Assembly (NCBI GenBank): GCA_029555885.1
Contig: JAKPQT010000608.1
Location: 1-12,673 of the forward strand
Source: Chloroflexota bacterium
GTDB lineage: Bacteria > Chloroflexota > Anaerolineae > CG2-30-64-16
Reading direction: 5' to 3'
DNA: 12,673 bases
Shown here: positions 12,623 to 12,673 of the stretch, piece after piece
How positions within the stretch are numbered: position 1 is the first letter of the stretch
Layout of the letters: each line of letters starts with the position of its first letter
The notes under the pieces: generated by a model
What the model saw: the letters and a program-made list of their open reading frames with translations, nothing else
Database searches by the model: none
What the model was told of the DNA's origin: nothing
Translations under genes and position numbers: made by a program

Positions 12623-12673
12623 ATGAGCGAAGCAGTCTCGCAGGCTCAGATCGAGGCAGCGAACGCTTACGAG
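12623..12673 (+). CDS. Start of an unidentified protein, cut by the window edge
   Basis: ATG 12623 opens 17 codons to the last base, reading MSEAVSQAQIEAANAYE. GGGAGG at 12610-12615 is a very good Shine-Dalgarno with 7-nt spacing, and a strong promoter and structured leader precede it, so the gene is real. Too little is visible to identify it. The short AxxIEAAxAYE-like opening recalls the N-termini of some class I SAM-dependent methyltransferases, but that is only a guess. Confidence 0.75.
   Translation, partial: MSEAVSQAQIEAANAYE

Overview
This is a GC-rich bacterial window that looks like accessory carbohydrate and small-molecule metabolism. No tRNA, rRNA, CRISPR array, transposase or phage gene was seen. 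Most genes run close together in short directons, coding is strongly biased to G/C at third positions, and the gaps carry clean palindromes. Gene content (GH51, GH29, BNR-propeller, sulfatase, amidohydrolase_2, YdhF-like aldo/keto reductase, Ldh_2, four-helix bundle protein) plus many interspersed palindromes would fit Chloroflexota or a similar environmental polysaccharide degrader. That placement is inference; no phylogenetic marker is present.

Layout, left to right. (1) 1-1092 (+): the C-terminal part of a GH51 alpha-L-arabinofuranosidase, cut by the window edge. (2) 1305-2123 (+): an SGNH/GDSL hydrolase behind a palindrome-rich gap, ending at a 13-bp hairpin shared with the convergent gene. 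(3) 4061-2172 (-): an aldo/keto reductase followed by an amidohydrolase_2 protein, with a perfect 15-bp hairpin between them. (4) 4062-4368: a 307-nt divergent gap with REP-like repeats, a minus-strand promoter and a plus-strand promoter placed so that the transcript would be leaderless. (5) 4369-7932 (+): a tight three-gene unit of BNR/sialidase-like beta-propeller, Cys-type sulfatase and Ldh_2-family dehydrogenase, with 6- and 9-nt gaps. (6) 7933-8028: three successive hairpins between convergent genes. (7) 10184-8029 (-): AAC(3)-family N-acetyltransferase, ComB-like phosphatase (ATGA overlap) and a RimJ/RimL-type acetyltransferase. (8) 10302-11573 (+): GH29 alpha-L-fucosidase behind a TATAAT promoter flanked by a repeated 10-mer. 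(9) 11574-11990: a four-helix bundle gene bracketed by AT-rich inverted repeats, which looks like an inserted cassette. (10) 12013-12492 (+): a second GNAT. (11) 12502-12673: a near-consensus promoter, a structured leader and the first 17 codons of another gene.

How it may work together: GH51, SGNH esterase, BNR protein, sulfatase and GH29 together suggest removal of arabinose, acyl, sulfate and fucose decorations from imported oligosaccharides. No complete enzyme begins with an obvious signal peptide, so an intracellular role is likely. The aldo/keto reductase, amidohydrolase and Ldh_2 enzyme could process released sugars or sugar acids. No transporter or regulator is present, so substrate and control are open. 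The most interesting non-coding signals are the bracketed four-helix cassette, the alternative-hairpin leader near the right end, the repeated 10-mer around the fucosidase promoter, and a TTTCTGGCAGAAA palindrome recurring near gene starts.
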